Shown piece after piece: positions 21,525 to 34,673 of a stretch of DNA of 64,000 nt. Every line of letters begins with the position of its first letter. Positions within the stretch are counted from its first letter, which is position 1. Made by a program: the position numbers and the translations under genes. Source of the stretch: Platynereis dumerilii (taxonomy: Eukaryota > Annelida > Polychaeta > Phyllodocida > Nereididae); contig JAPTHN010000021.1 in the NCBI GenBank assembly GCA_026936325.1, positions 992,001 to 1,056,000 on the forward strand, read 5' to 3'. Under the pieces are notes generated by a model, which was not told where the DNA came from, ran no database searches, and saw nothing but the letters and a program-made list of their open reading frames with translations.

Positions 21525-21706
21525 GTACTCATGATGTACTCACTACGAGTCCGAGTACTTCGACAATGTACTCACTACGAGTACGAGTACTTCGGCATTG
21601 TACTCAAGTACGAGTACGAGTACTGTACTCATGATTTGGCACGAGTACTGAGTACATGCGAGTACGTTGAAAAATGTACATTGTACTCGTGCCCAACCCT
21701 GGGCCA
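21525..21706. repeat. GTACTC/GAGTAC palindromic simple array ending in CCCAACCCTGG
   Basis: Repeated GTACTCACTACGAGT and CGAGTACGAGTACT motifs are followed by CTCGTGCCCAACCCTGG. On the minus strand CAGGGTTGGGCACGAGTAC is a common kind of hAT-MITE end, so this may be one end of such an element. The other end is not seen. Confidence 0.6.
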
Positions 21707-21772
21707 GACTTCATCATTCTGGGGATGATACCAAAAATTAACGTGGAAGAGATAGGAAACACTGTGGAGTGC

Positions 21773-22653
21773 CAGGGCCGGATTAAGGTGGCATGAGGCC
21801 CTAGGCTAAACCTGCAAGTGAGGCCCTTGGCTATACCTGACCTGAGCCCGCCAATCAAACAGTCACTATAAAAGCTATCATGTCAGTAATATAAAATATA
21901 TCATTGCATTTGCATTTATCCTTTTCATCACTTCCAATAAATGAATAGCTTTTTGCTTGATTGTTAATCTCTCATAAGAAAATTACATGCATTGATGCTG
22001 ATAAGAGCGGAAATTATATCAATACTCATGCAAATATCTGGCATTATTGTAACAAATGTGCACATAAATGGAAACATGTATACATGTATAATACCCAATT
22101 ATTGGACAAATAATTATGAGATATTCACCAAAATGTTTACAATAATATAGATTCTTATAATTTGAGAAACTCCTTAGATAATCATACTAATTTCCATGAT
22201 TATGGCATAAATTTCTACAATTTATTTTAACTGCTGACATTTCTTTGATTATTCAATTATTTCTGAGATAATGAAAAAAAATGGAGACAATCTTAGAATT
22301 TTTCAGATATATATATATCTTACAAAATGTGCATGATTTTTCAGCCAAATTAAATTTTCTGCAAGTATGGTTGTACAATTGAAAGATTCTATGAAGCTTT
22401 TCCAGTATTCATAGATACCACATAAGGTGCCTTGCATGTAATTTTTCAATGCACATTTAGGATCTAAGCTGTAGGGTTCATGATTATAAATTTGGGCCCC
22501 TCCATATGCAATTGGAGCCCAACTTGTCCTCTTGATTTTACACAATTAATTTTTGACTTTTCAAAATTCTTTTTTTGCACCCAATATGAGGCCCCCCTGA
22601 GATGTGAGGCCCTAGGCTACAGCCTACTCAGCCTAATGGATAATCCAGGCCTG
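21773..22653. mobile_element. Non-autonomous hAT-type element with 8-bp target duplication
   Basis: Ends CAGGGCCGGATTAAGG at 21773 and, on the minus strand from 22653, CAGGCCTGGATTATCC are inverted. Both are followed by GGCCCTAGGCT-like or TAGGGCCTC-like subterminal motifs. The flanks TGGAGTGC (21765-21772) and GGGAGTGC (22654-22661) match in 7 of 8 positions. An 8-bp duplication with CAGGG ends is the hAT signature. The 881-bp interior is AT-rich with no transposase. The first 40 bp are nearly identical to the left end of the giant palindrome at 51003. Confidence 0.85.
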
Positions 22654-22661
22654 GGGAGTGC

Positions 22662-23600
22662 GCTAATTTTGCTGCATGTAATGCCCTCATATCAGGCCAT
22701 TTCCAGATATGCGCTCGAATAAGTATGCCAATAAGGTACCCATAGTATGCTCGAGGCAAAATGTGCAGTGATCAAATTTTCTTATTTTATACCCGGTGTA
22801 GAAGGCATTCCAGAGTTGCATGGGGCATTTCAGTGCAACTCAAAGACCTTAATTGCAGATTAGATCATTTGAAATAAGTATAATTTTTATTAGCCATAAA
22901 CTTTTTTCTGTACACAACAATTTATTATTACTCAAATTTTTAAACCAAAGAGTTCCCGCCTTGATACCAGTGGCCCTAACTATAACAAGGGGTAAACCAG
23001 AATTGTTCTTTTATGGCAAATATTGAAATATAATAGCCAAATTAGCCCATATGTTGATTCAAACACATTCCCAACTTGAGTTTGATGTTTTGCAGTTGCA
23101 TTGATGTGGTTCAAAATGATTTATTTCAGATATAGACAAAGGAAGTAGGGTCAACTTCAAAAGAAACAGAACCAGGAGGAATTTTGTGTATTTGCACTGC
23201 AAAAATCAATGTTCTATTAAAAAAAAAAAACTTGTCCAATTTATTTAAAAAAATGGGCAGACCGAAGAACCATTATAGTCTGGGACATTTTGATTCAAAG
23301 TGCTCTTGTAGTACCCCATTGAAGTTCTTCAAAGAACCTTAGAGTAGGGTATTTAGAAAACACCTTGCTTTTGGTTATTTTGAGGTCCCAACCAGGGTAT
23401 CCTATTTGTGACAGGCTGGTATGCCATTTTTGGCACTTCGGAGTGCGTTTTGTTCTTAGGGTGTAACATGTTCACGGTTAACCTTGGGAAACAAAAATAT
23501 TAACTTCAGTCAACTGCAAAAGCTATAATATCTATCTGTTTAAAAAATGGTTTAATTCTCCATTACTTTATTTTGCATGTGTCGTGTGAAATCTGATTAC
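22662..23600. other. Gene-less stretch upstream of the Hsp70-like exon
   Basis: It probably belongs to the intron before 23625. I found no earlier exon with Hsp70 motifs in it. Confidence 0.4.
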
Positions 23601-23624
23601 TTTGGTAATGTCTTTTTCCTTCAG

Positions 23625-23838
23625 TGATGAAAGAAAACAAGAGGAACTGCTTACAATGCAAACATTAGAGAAATATGCCTGGACCGTCAAGCAACATATA
23701 CCGTTCATTCTGGAGTTCTGGTATGAGAAGACAGGAACTCTAACACTTAAAAAAAAAATTGGTAAGTCGATTGACTGGATTCAGTATCGCAGTAAGTTTG
23801 GGCCGGGGATGACAGAAAACTTTCCCACTCTACACTAG
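23625..23838 (+). CDS. Probable last coding exon of an Hsp70-like gene (lid domain)
   Basis: A pyrimidine-rich acceptor TTTTTCCTTCAG ends at 23624. The exon then reads DERKQEELLTMQTLEKYAW, TVKQ, LTLKKKIGKSIDWIQ and stops at TAG 23836-23838 after NFPTLH. The arrangement of a charged D-E-R-K block, a LExYAW helix, then KKxIxxxIDWI follows the helical lid of Hsp70 (canonical forms resemble DEKQRERIAAKNALESYAF and a later WLD). The acceptor splits a codon after its second base. A G|GTAAGT at 23761 could be a donor, but the frame beyond it keeps Hsp70-like spacing, so I prefer a terminal exon. There is no EEVD tail. No upstream exon of this gene was recognised; it could also be a pseudogene exon. 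Confidence 0.5.
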
Positions 23839-25758
23839 CAATTGCACAACGTACGTAAAACATATGTTTTAAGTACATAAACGTTATGTTTTACTCACAC
23901 AAATTTTACGTGCGAAACTCAGGAGCCAATCTGTAGTTCGCACATACATTTTCGTACGAATTTCGTACGAATTTCATGCGTATTTCACATAGGCACTTTT
24001 CCTACGAATTTCATACGTTAAATCAGTAGGCATTGAAATTTAGCTTATTCAATCAGGACAAAATGCCCTGCTGAGCATGGCTTGTCCCGTAACATGTGAC
24101 TGCAAACATTCTTTTTTATGCTGTCTCTGAAAAATAGATAATTTAAATAATATTAGATAAAGTATAAGTACAGTTTCACAGTCATGGGGGCTAACAGACG
24201 AAAACATTTTCAAGAAGGTAATGTTTGGTAACAATGTTTATGAAAATAGTGATGATGGAGAATGTAAAGTTCAGTGTCAAGTCGGCCAGAAGTAAAGACA
24301 CCAACGAAATGATTGAATGCTCTTTTGGAAGCATTCTCATGAATTTCCCCTCATTCAATATCAGTAAAAGCCAAAACTGCAATTATTATATTTGAATTTT
24401 TATCACAATTTCTTGGACATGTACAGTTGCTCTTGGAAGTAAGTAAGCCACTCAGTGATTGGCCATTGTACTCCCAATGGCATGTTGAACTTTTCTTGCG
24501 GTAATGGCTTTAGCAGTACTAATATTAACTGCATCATCAATATGATGATTGATTGACACCATTGAAGATTCTTACTATATCTACTAGCATGATCATTGAA
24601 TTTGTATCGACGGTCTTTATGCCAGAGAGGTTATAATCTTGCTAGAGTAAGTACATCCTCTCTTCTTATCTTTTGGGATTGCGCTAGGGGTGTACGATAA
24701 TATGTAAATGGCACTGCCATGAAATTCGCGCAGCACTTTAAAAAGTTTTTGTTGGACACATAGTGTTATCATAACTTTCATGTTTATTTCATATTTAATG
24801 TATGAAAGGCAGTTATGTAACTGTTTCAGAAAATTAGAAAGACAGATACATGGAAAGACAGAGAAAAATGTAGAATGTAGAGATAAATATATAGACAGAT
24901 AGATAGATAGATATATTGACAGACAGATAGATATATTGATTATATTGAATAGATAATTAAGATTGATAGATAATCAGCTAAATGGTAAAAAGGCAGACAG
25001 CACTGAAAGCTGCCAAAGTCAAGTCTATGTTAGATTGTTGATATTACATAATAGTATAAATATATAGTAATACAAAAACAATAACATTGCATGTAGATTA
25101 ATTGTTCACTGTTACATAATCATCAGTTTAAAAAGATTATGTAACTTTAATTTTGTTATGTTTTCTTGTTGTCTGTTTTGAAATTAAATGAATCACATGG
25201 TAATAATTTGATTTAGCTTGTCAACGCTAATAATTAACTATTCCATAAAAATTATTGGTACAGGATATATTACTAGAGAAAATTGAATTTTTAAGACGCT
25301 TTTGAAGATGAATATGTTATGGTTTGTTGAATACGAAACTAAATCATTGATAAGAAGCTGGACCCACTTGACCTGATTCCCAGCTGTGGACTGTTGATGT
25401 TGAGACCATCACTGCACAGATTTTGAGTCTTCTCCTGCACTCAATTCGCTTCGCTTAACGGCCTTCGGCCGTTTCGCTGCGCGAATATTAAATTTCGGAA
25501 TAATATCTATAAGGTAAGTTCACATTTTATGGAGCTTTTGCGTCTCGATACCTCTTCATAAATTGTCTCAATCCACCCATAAAGTCATGACTTAATTTAA
25601 TGATATAAATCAATCTAAGCTAAATTGAGGAATTGACGATGTTGTTAGACTAAGGGGGCGACAATTTGTTATCTGGGGGGGGGGGAGCTTGGAGTTCCCT
25701 CGGTGGAAATTATTTATTTCATGGAATCACACAAGCGGTGGCAGTAGTAATCATTTAT
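23839..25758. other. Gene-less stretch
   Basis: It holds short repeats of TTTCGTACGAATTTC type (23938-24020), a GATA/GACA microsatellite (24893-24960) and an inverted GGCCTTCGGCC motif near 25460. No gene is seen. Confidence 0.5.
24893..24960 (+). repeat. GATA/GACA microsatellite
   Basis: Imperfect GATA repeats with ATATTGACAGACA interruptions. Confidence 0.8.
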
Positions 25759-26805
25759 GGCCTGGCGCAAATAAGAGCGTGACAAGAGGGTGAAAAATAA
25801 AGGTGTTGTTTTTGCTTGGAATCTTGCTGCAATTCGAAGTACATATACATGGCAATAAATAAACAACAAAATCATGGTTAAGTAATGATATCCAACATAG
25901 CTATTGCGATTTTTTCGGTGGAAAAAAGCAACAACAAAGTATTACACTCTGGTATGATTTAGTTCTCTTATAAATATTGTGTTGGTCACATCTTATCACT
26001 TTCTGAACCTGTTAGGCCGTGAATGACATGCATGCATATTTTGGTGGGCCACAGAACCGTATAAATTGTTCCAATATTCAAAACTGCTGTTTTTCAAAGA
26101 TTTTCCCATTTTAACACGAAACAGAATTGTATTATTCCCAAACAAAGATTTACATATTTCAAAATTGACAAAGATGATGAAATGTTTGCATACAAAGCCT
26201 AGTATGTAATTTAAATTTCTAATAGATATTGTTGTTAGTGTTTGAGATATAACATACTGAAATGGCACTGAAAATTTGAAGGCGTCAGTGTCGGGACACA
26301 AGCTGAAAATCACAAAAAGACATAACATGCACAAACTGCAACATGCATAAACTGCAACTGGTGGCCATAGATAAGTCACCCTGCTGGTCTAACATTATTT
26401 CTAACTCAATGTTTAATCTTTAATAGCTTTTACATTCATGAAAGAAGGTTATTTGATAATCTTGAAGTATATCAATATTACTCTTTGTTTGCCCCATTCC
26501 TGCATTTCTAGACTATTTCTGGAGTTCTTTTGGCACTTTTTGCCATCTCTAATAACACAGAGGACTTGTAGAATCCCTAAAAGCCTAAATCCTCCAAGTT
26601 TCAGGTTACATGGGGGCGAAAAACAGAAGGTGTTAGGGTCAGGACAGAGGTGTTAGGTTCGGGACATGCAATAGTTTTCAACATTAGCTAAAATTCCAGA
26701 CAGGCAAATGCATCCTTTTTAGTGCTAAATATACATATTTTGTATAATTTTGCAGCAGATACAATGCTGGCTTCACCTGAAATATGCAAAAATTTGCACC
26801 AGGCC
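25759..26805. mobile_element. MITE with GGCCTGG ends and TTAT flanks (copy 1)
   Basis: Ends are GGCCTGGCGCAAAT at 25759 and, on the minus strand from 26805, GGCCTGGTGCAAAT. TTAT lies directly outside on both sides (25755-25758, 26806-26809). Long parts match the copy at 51577-53193 in reverse complement: the first 600 bp (for example AATCTTGCTGCAATT, TTCAAAACTGC) and the last 200 bp (TGTTAGGGTC, CAGACAGGCA, GATACAATGCTGGCTTCACC). The two middles differ. No coding capacity. The superfamily is not clear. Confidence 0.75.
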
Positions 26806-26809
26806 TTAT

Positions 26810-29800
26810 TTCAAGTGCACAAAGTCCCTGAATTTTCTTTCCAAAATCATACAACACCTTGTTAAGAAATACAGGGGCAGGGGGGGGGGGGCAAGTTTGC
26901 CCTTTTGATCTCAAAGAAAAATCATTATCAGGCCTTAATTTACAGTGAATTTCAGCAAAAATTTACAAGTATATAATATTATTCAAAATTATCATTGCCC
27001 CTACATTAAATTTTTTTCGCATCAATTAGATTTGCTCTCTCTCAACCGACCGCCCCTGTCGTCCTCCTTTCCTTCCTGCACCCCTGAACAAATACCATAC
27101 TGACAGGGCTGTACATGGGTAATAACCGACATGATGACATGGCCTTTATTAAAAAGTGACATTGCGACACAGGCTCTCTTCAAAATCAACTGACACTGAC
27201 AGGTTTACTCATAAAAAGTGACAAACAACATTTTTAAGTATTTCCTTATCATTCTATAAACAGATAAAAGTGACAAGAGACATCTGTTTTGCGTTTTAAT
27301 ACTGACACCTGACACTCCATGTTTTTTCAAGGACCCATGTACCTCCCCACTGAAATTCTAAAATTTTTTTTTTAAACCACCTCCGCAGATTTTTTTTAGT
27401 CCGTCCCAAACAGCCTTATCAACTTAATCAAGACGGGTGTTTCATTAATTGATAAGATGATTAGGTCTGAGGAATGCCATTAAAAAGCCACAACATCAAG
27501 TTGACAAATGACAACACAATGACATAATCAGGAAAAATTACCAGCAGTACCGTGTGGTAGCTTTAAACTGAATTTAATCATAAATTTGGGTACCGGCAGA
27601 GCTATTGAATTGATCAGGTGAGTATCTTCTGAAGCACTAACCTTTTGAGTATTGTGGTTTTGTTGATGATCGTCATTTGTAGACACAACAATAAATTCTT
27701 AAAACATTTTTGATGAGCTTTCCTGCTGTCAGCCTGTCAGTCCACTGAAGATCAACATTCCAATGACATCACATAGTTAGGGTTCTTAGCTGAAAAATCA
27801 TGCATTTTGTGATACAGCTCTGATATTCGCACATGGATTGAATCAACCTAAGTGGTCATTTCTGGCTACAGACCCCAACTCAAAAGTCCCCAGTTAGGAT
27901 TCTGTAACCATGGAAACCAATTTTTGCTATTCTTAGATGTTATACTAAAAAAGTAAAAATAACTCAGAAAATTAGATCCGCTTTTTTGTCTTATATAGTG
28001 AAAAAATTAAAAGGGACTTAAAGACTTAAAGTAGTGGGGGTGGACCATTGAGGTCAAAGGTCAAGGTCACATGATGGGGTTAAGGTCAAATATGGAAAGC
28101 GGGAAAATTATGGGAAATATTTGACATAATCCACTATTGTGAGGCAACTATTGCTGATATCTTGCCTTGTAATTAGGGTGCATCAATTGCCCCTGAAAAA
28201 TTAAAAAGTTGCTTGATTAACTTTGCCTTCCCAATATTGTTTCTTTTGGTAAAAAAAAAAAAGCCTTGTAAAGTTTCAGAACAATCAGAACATGTCTAGT
28301 GGTGGCACGCATGCCCCAATGTTTTCGAAGAATACAAAATCGTCATAAGTGGTACATTAAAAAAATTCTGTAGAGAGAATAGAGTACCTCAGAGATGCTT
28401 ACACCACAGTAAACTAGAGATGTTTTAGCATTAGCAGATGACTGGCATGCTCACTTTGCTGTTGACCCCGTGCACAATGAGATACAGAACCCTAAAAAAG
28501 GGTCTATTTCACTTTTTTTATAGGAAACAGCATCCTGTTTGTACATTTCTAATTTTTATGTAAACTTATATGCATGCAGAAAACATTGAGGTATGCCCAG
28601 GGCGCAAGCCACATCAATTCAGTTTATAATTGGCTAAAAAGTAGGAGGCTTTACTTTGAGCGCCCCCTGTTGCATGCACCCTGAGTCAATCATCACAAAT
28701 GTAATACTAAATGATACCGTTGGCTCAATTTATTTCATAGTTAAAATATCATAGTGGTCCATCAAGAAGGTACTGAATTAATGGGAATTGAAATCTGAAC
28801 TTTGACAAGATCCGAATTACTCAAAGAACCCTGAAAAATTACCTAAAGATACAAAGGCCTGAAAATGCTTTTTTCCCACTTTTTAGTTGTTATATACCAG
28901 GAAAAAATCATGAGCAAACTCTGAGTCGGTTGAGCATTATTACCCGCAATGGTGAAGTGCCTGAATCTTAGAAAAACTGCCTCGTAATTTTAGAGAGAGG
29001 ATCTGTGAAAATAATATTGCAGGGAAGCTTTCTTTCATCCAACTGGAAAGACAGATACATTTCTAATGAATTTTGACCTATTTATGACTCCTGTAATGTG
29101 CAAATGAGGTCAAAGGTCAAGGGGGTGTAAACAAATTATAGAACTCAATGAGACCTTCTATTTGGTAAACAGCATGTCCATGCAGGAAATGCATATGACA
29201 CCATCGGGATGAAAAAAAGTATTTCTGCTCAGATTTTGAGAAATATGTACCATAATATGGGTTGAATAGGGACACTGGGATGAATCGGCAAAAGCCAGGA
29301 AGGCGTTTTAATCTCGCAAAAGCAACAACTTCTACTTGTTACAGGGACTAAAGAATCAGACGGATTTTCGCGATTCTACCTGCAAACAGTATGGAACTGC
29401 TGTACCTTAAACATTGCCCTGCAGAATTTACATTTACTAAAAATTACCACATCAACTCTAAATAATTTGTTTTGTAAAATAAAAATTTTTTTGCAAAATT
29501 ATAGGCCAAAATCGAGCGAAAACTTTCTTTTGCTGTTCAGTTTATATAGTTGTGGCCAATAATGAAAAAAAATCATAAACTTAGGTACATTCAAAAGACA
29601 GTAAAGCAATGTCAGTTTCAGAGTTATTTTAGTGTAATTTTCGACAGCCAGTAAGACTGTAGAAATGAAATTAGTTTTTGAGTGTTAGAAAAATAATGTT
29701 GGATGGGGTACTACCATGCTGCAAAATCGTGTTAATCTTGCAAAAATGCTATAGGAAGGTCAAAATCTGACAAAATTGTGATAAATATGTATTTTTTGAA

Positions 29801-30829
29801 ACTGACAAAAAGTATGTGAGAAAACATCAAATTAAGGCAGAAAATCAAGATTTTACAGTTCAAATCGATTTTGAAAAATTTTAAGAGACCAAAAGAGTTG
29901 CTTAGATTTGAAATTTTGTCTGTTTAGTCATTGGTTCGGATCCAAGTGAGCGGCAGAGTTACAGAGCTGGCCTGAAAGACCTTACTAATTTCAATCCAGC
30001 TGATTTATATGGATTTTGCGTTTAAATTGCCATCATTTGTTGTGGATTTAGTCCAAGATTATTCATCACCTGTAAATTTAGCAGATAACTACAATTTTGC
30101 CAAATTACAGTGATTTATTGCATTTTGTGAAAAACTGAATATTTTACGCATATTAGACTTCAAATTTTACTAAAGTGACTTTTTGGGATATTTTGAGTTT
30201 ATTAAAAAATATAATCAGAGACATTACATAATTTATGACGAATATATACAGATTGATACCACTACAGGTATATTTAATCTGTATTTACAAATATAATGTT
30301 ACACTATTGCATATATATTCACACACAAAAAAGAAGAGAGTCAGTCCTATTAAATTCCACCAAATTTTTAAGTATGACACTGTATGAATGTACGATGTAT
30401 TTATATGCATTGTACCTGGAAACGGGAATAATGGACACAGACAGCACCATCACCATGAATAAGATATCATACATGGAGAAAATAATGCGAGGAAGCAACA
30501 GGATTCTAAAGTCGATACTGAGTGGAGAAGATAAAGAAGGATGGGGATACAAAGCAAGAAAGGAGAAGGAAGAAACCATGGGACCATCATGGAGCCCTCC
30601 AAAAACCGAGGATGGAAAGAAACAGGCAATAAATAACGCAGTCAAGGAGAAAAGCTGATGAAAATCCGGGAAAATGGAGAAAACAAATCGAAGACAAAAT
30701 ACTACCTGGACAACAAGGAAAAGATACAAGTGGGAGTAAAATATCCCTCAGTCTGGGTTACAGTACTACTGATCTGATACTGAGCATAGTATTAATAGTT
30801 TAGTGTGAAATGTAGGGCACAATATATTA
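26810..30829. other. Gene-less stretch with AGGTCA-bearing repeat relatives
   Basis: AGGTCAAAGGTCA occurs at 28051-28063 and 29107-29119. The block 29040-29270 resembles the tandem array at 38400-39640 (TATTTATGACTCCTGTAAT, GTCCATGCAG, ATTTCTGCT). A GC-richer, purine-rich open frame at 30296-30658 has no recognisable domain and I do not call it a gene. The minus-strand LINE described below may end within the last 100 bp. Confidence 0.5.
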
Positions 30830-31090
30830 CCTATCTCAAAGAATTAGTTGATAGATGACATTTAAGAAGTTTCTTAAAAGAAAAAAGTGAGCATCTACAT
30901 GTTATCTCCTTTCATAGCACATTATTAAAAATAGACACTCCATGAAAGCATATGGTTTTCTGAAACACGGCTGACTGACATAAGCCACTACGGAGCTGGT
31001 GTCTCTATCTGGTATGGTATCCATGATAATCAAGGTTATGAGTAACAAAGGAATAAAAGTGACCAGGCAGTATGTCATTGTTAAATTTAT
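30830..31090 (-). mobile_element. 3' part of a CR1/jockey-like LINE, separated by the Gypsy insertion
   Basis: Minus-strand translation just beyond the Gypsy element gives YKFNNDILPGHFYSFVTHN, then HGYHTR and FQKTICFHG, with the usual end FKKFLKCHLSTNS near 30850. This is the C-terminal part of the LINE whose RT lies at 37043-38085. Several stops and frameshifts are present. Confidence 0.75.
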
Positions 31091-31094
31091 ACAT

Positions 31095-31255
31095 TTTGGT
31101 GGATGCAGACGTGAAGGCATGAGGAGTTGGTTTCAGACTGATTAAATTATAGAAAATCAATACAAGGAAATGTGTGTCACAATGTTATATTTCACAGTTC
31201 ATTGTTATTAGCAAGTCTTCTGTTAGTCTGTTGCTTGAATGTGTGAACCACCACA
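31095..31255 (-). repeat. 3' LTR of the Gypsy element, 161 bp
   Basis: On the + strand it runs from TTTGGTGGATGCAGA to GAACCACCACA. It is very short for an LTR. The 3' side of the element has a GGGGGAGG purine tract immediately inside. Confidence 0.9.
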
Positions 31256-32985
31256 TGACCTCCCCCAAAAACGGCTAATATAACAATGAGACTCCATGAC
31301 TCCAGCTTGGAACCGAGTGGGTCTACTTCTGTGACGATGGGAACGACGGCCTTGCACAGTAGTTTGAGGGGTAGAGCCAGAGACATCAGACGGAACAGGA
31401 AGAGTCTGTTGGGTGTGCACCGGTGAAAGAGGCTGTTTCCGGGGTCTGCCACGAGGTTTGGGAATAGCAACTTTAACGGGCTGATCAAGATCAAGGTGCG
31501 CGGGTTTAAGGCGATCAATGGAGACAGTCTCTGCTTTTCCATCAATGTCCAATATGAAAACCTTTGCAGCTGGGCTGATGACCTTGAAAGGACCTTCGTA
31601 CGGGCGTTGCAAGGGTGATCGATGGCCATCTCGCCTCACAAATACATACTCGCTGAGATGCAATTCCGGTGGCACAGAGGTGGAGTGTAAGCCATGTTGG
31701 GAGGCAGGAACGGGTGCTAACGAGCGCACTCGGTCTCGGAGAATTACAAGTTGTGCTGAAGGCTCATGTGTAATGTTTGAGCGAGGCAGGAAATCACCTG
31801 GTACTGTTAGCGTCTCGCCAAACACCAATTCAGCTGAGGAAGAGCCCAAATCTTCCTTGGGAGCAGTACGGATGCCTAACAGGATCCATGGCAGTTCGTC
31901 AATCCAGTTTGGGCCTGTCAGCCGTGCTTGAAGGGCAGATTTCAAATGGCGATGAAATCTTTCAACCAAACCGTTTGCTTGCGGATGGTATGCTGTGGTT
32001 CGACTGTGTTGAACTCCAAGTAACTTAGCCAGCGTTCTCCAAAGCTCAGAGGTGAACTGCCTGCCTCGATCAGATGACATTTCTGCTGGGATACCAAAAC
32101 GGGAAATCCAATGACTAATCAAGACTTGGGCACAGGTTAATGCGGAAATGTCTTTCAAAGGAACAGCTTCTGGCCACCTGGTAAACCTGTCCACAATGGT
32201 GAACAGGTAAGTGCAGCCTTGAGATGCAGGAAGGGGACCAACAATGTCAATGTTAATGTGCTGGAAACGACACTTTGGATGTTTGGCAAGCTACACAAGT
32301 CTTCGCCCAGTTCCCGACTTGCTTATGCAGTCCATGCCAAACAAACTTGTTGGCAACTAATGTCCGAGTTGCCCGAATCGAAGGATGCGACAAATTGTGT
32401 ACGGCTTCAAAAACTCTCCATGTGGATGGGACAATGGCCCGGGCTCGGCCAGTGGACACATCACAGAAAAGGGTGGTGCTGTTTGGACCGAAAGGCACAT
32501 CTTCCACAATGAGACCAGAAAGGGCTGTACGGTAAGCAGGGATCTCCGTATCTGCAGCTTGTGCAGTGGCCATAGCAGTATAGTCAATGTCAACCTCTGC
32601 CATAACAGCATTTACTGTGCTGCGTGAAAGTGCGTCTGCCACACAATTGTCTTTGCCAGCCAAGTGTCTTATGTCTGTCGTGAACTCAGAAACCGCAGCC
32701 AAGTGTCGTTGTTGCCTTGGTGACCATGGTTAAGAAACCTTTGAGAAGGCAAATGTCAGGGGTTTATGATCAGTATAGGCAACAAATGGGCGAGCTTCAA
32801 GGAAGTAACTGAAGTGCCTCACTGCAAGATAGAGCCCCAGTAATTCCCGGTCGGTGGTACTGTATTTGCGTTCGGGAGCTCTGAGTTGACGGCTGAATAA
32901 AGCTAATGGCTGCCACGAATCATTGATGAGTTGTTCAAGCACTGCTCCAACCGCAAAATCGGATGCATCGACCGTTAAGGCTGTA

Positions 32986-34673
32986 ATAATAATAATAATA
33001 ATAATATTTGTTTATTTATATAGCGCTAGTTCCACGGAGACCATGCTCACCAGCGCTTAAGATCTACAGGTGAATCACCCATAGGATGCAAGAAATAATT
33101 CTGTTTTAAGTCCCTTTTTGAAACTTTCCAATGAGGATTTTTTCCTTAATGCCTCTGGGAGTTTGTTCCAGATCTTTGGACCCGATACTGTAAAACTTCT
33201 GTCTGATGACCTGAGTTGATTGTGGATGACAGGTTGATCAAGAACTAACCTATCATTTGTTCTCAAAACCCTAGGTGGCCGGCGGACTGCGATGAGTCTT
33301 TTGAGATACTCCGGTGCTTGGTCATGTAACACTTTCCAAACAGTCGTAGCAACTTTATATTCGATTCTAGCTGGTATCGGGAGCCAGTGTAGATGCTTCC
33401 TTAGCGCAGATACACTATCGTGCTTCCTAAGTTTATATATAAGTCTAACTGCAGAATTTTGTGCCACCTGCAGTTTATTTGCTAGTTTCTTGTTTATGCC
33501 CAGAAGTAACGCATTTCCATAATCTAGATGAGGTGTAACAAGAGCATTAATAATTGTCTTTGTGTCCTCTAAATTAAGGCTTTTCCTTATTTTGGCAATA
33601 TTTTTCAGATTGTAATATGCTTTTTTGCACATATTATTAACTTGTTTTTCCATAGTCATGTGTTTGTCAAAGAAGACGCCGAGGTTTTTCACATTATCTA
33701 CTGCTTTTATAACAGTGTCATCCACATTAATGCTGTTGATGTTTACAGTTTTAAGGGCACTTTTTCCACCTATAAGCATGAATTCCGTTTTGTCACTATT
33801 ATTACAGAGTTTATTTCTTAGTAAAAAGTCCCGTATGTCCTTAATGCAATTTTCCATTTTTCTTAATGAGTTTTCCTGGTTCGGGATAGTAGGTTTAAAA
33901 GATAGAATGAGTTGCTCGTCATCCGCATATTTTTCGTCTTCAATACCATGTCTTCTCACCACATCACTCAGTGGTGCGATATATGAATTGAAGAGTATAG
34001 GACCTAGTTTGGAGCCTTGTGGGACACCACAATTGAGTTCTGACGTATATGAAGATGAGTCATTTATAAGGACAGACTGAGTTCTATTTGTGAGATACGA
34101 AGTGAACCATTTAAGGGCGGTACCACTAACTCCATATAAGTTCTCCAAGCGATCAAGCAGGATTTTATGATCAATTGTATCAAAGGCTGCAGATAGATCC
34201 AAAAGTACGAGCATAACTATTTCACCTTTTCCAAGGCTGAGCATTATATCACTGTAAATTTTAAGGAGAAGAGTTTCCGTACTATGGTACTTTTTGTATG
34301 CAGATTGTCTGTCATCATTCATATCGACCGCAGCCAGGTGTTCAGTATATTGTAGAATAACTGCACTTTCAATAAGTTTTCCAAGGAAGGCAAGGTTAGA
34401 GACAGGGCGATAGTTGCTTTTTATACGTTCAAGTCCAAATTTCTTAATTAGGGGTTTGATTATTCCATGTTTGAGCTGAGTGGGCATGGCGCCCAGTGAC
34501 AATGATGCGTTCAATATTTCCGTAGTGAGGGGTAGTAGTTCTTCCATACATTCTTTAGAAAGCCATCCGGGTAAGGGATCCAATTTACAGTGTTTAGTTG
34601 GCATTGCCTTAATTAGATTCCTCACTTCTGATTGAGTAAGGCTTCTGAAATTGTCTAACTTTCTACCTTCAAA
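32986..34673 (-). mobile_element. 5'-truncated L2/CR1-like LINE inside the Gypsy element
   Basis: It is flanked by TGTA (32982-32985 and 34674-34677) and has an ATT-type tail at 32986-33006 next to a GCGCTAT stem. From its truncated start ([19 protein letters not shown]) the RT is open to the stop at 33075: [39 protein letters not shown] and [15 protein letters not shown]. It has no break of its own but lacks the endonuclease. It is the third related L2-like copy here, clearly similar to the LINE at 2880 (compare SRLTQSEIRKLIKEMP there). It entered after the Gypsy element did. Confidence 0.9.

Noticed and set aside
23761-23767. G|GTAAGT as a splice donor inside the lid exon
   Set aside because: The frame beyond it continues with Hsp70-like SIDWIQ spacing to a stop, so a terminal exon is simpler; not excluded.
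27103-27345. Possible MITE with GTACATGGGT ends
   Set aside because: Only about 10 bp match in inverse and no target duplication is visible.
30296-30658. 120-codon + strand frame with charged C-terminal half
   Set aside because: No recognisable domain, no splice context, and an equally long frame exists on the other strand. It could be a LINE ORF1 remnant but I cannot show it.
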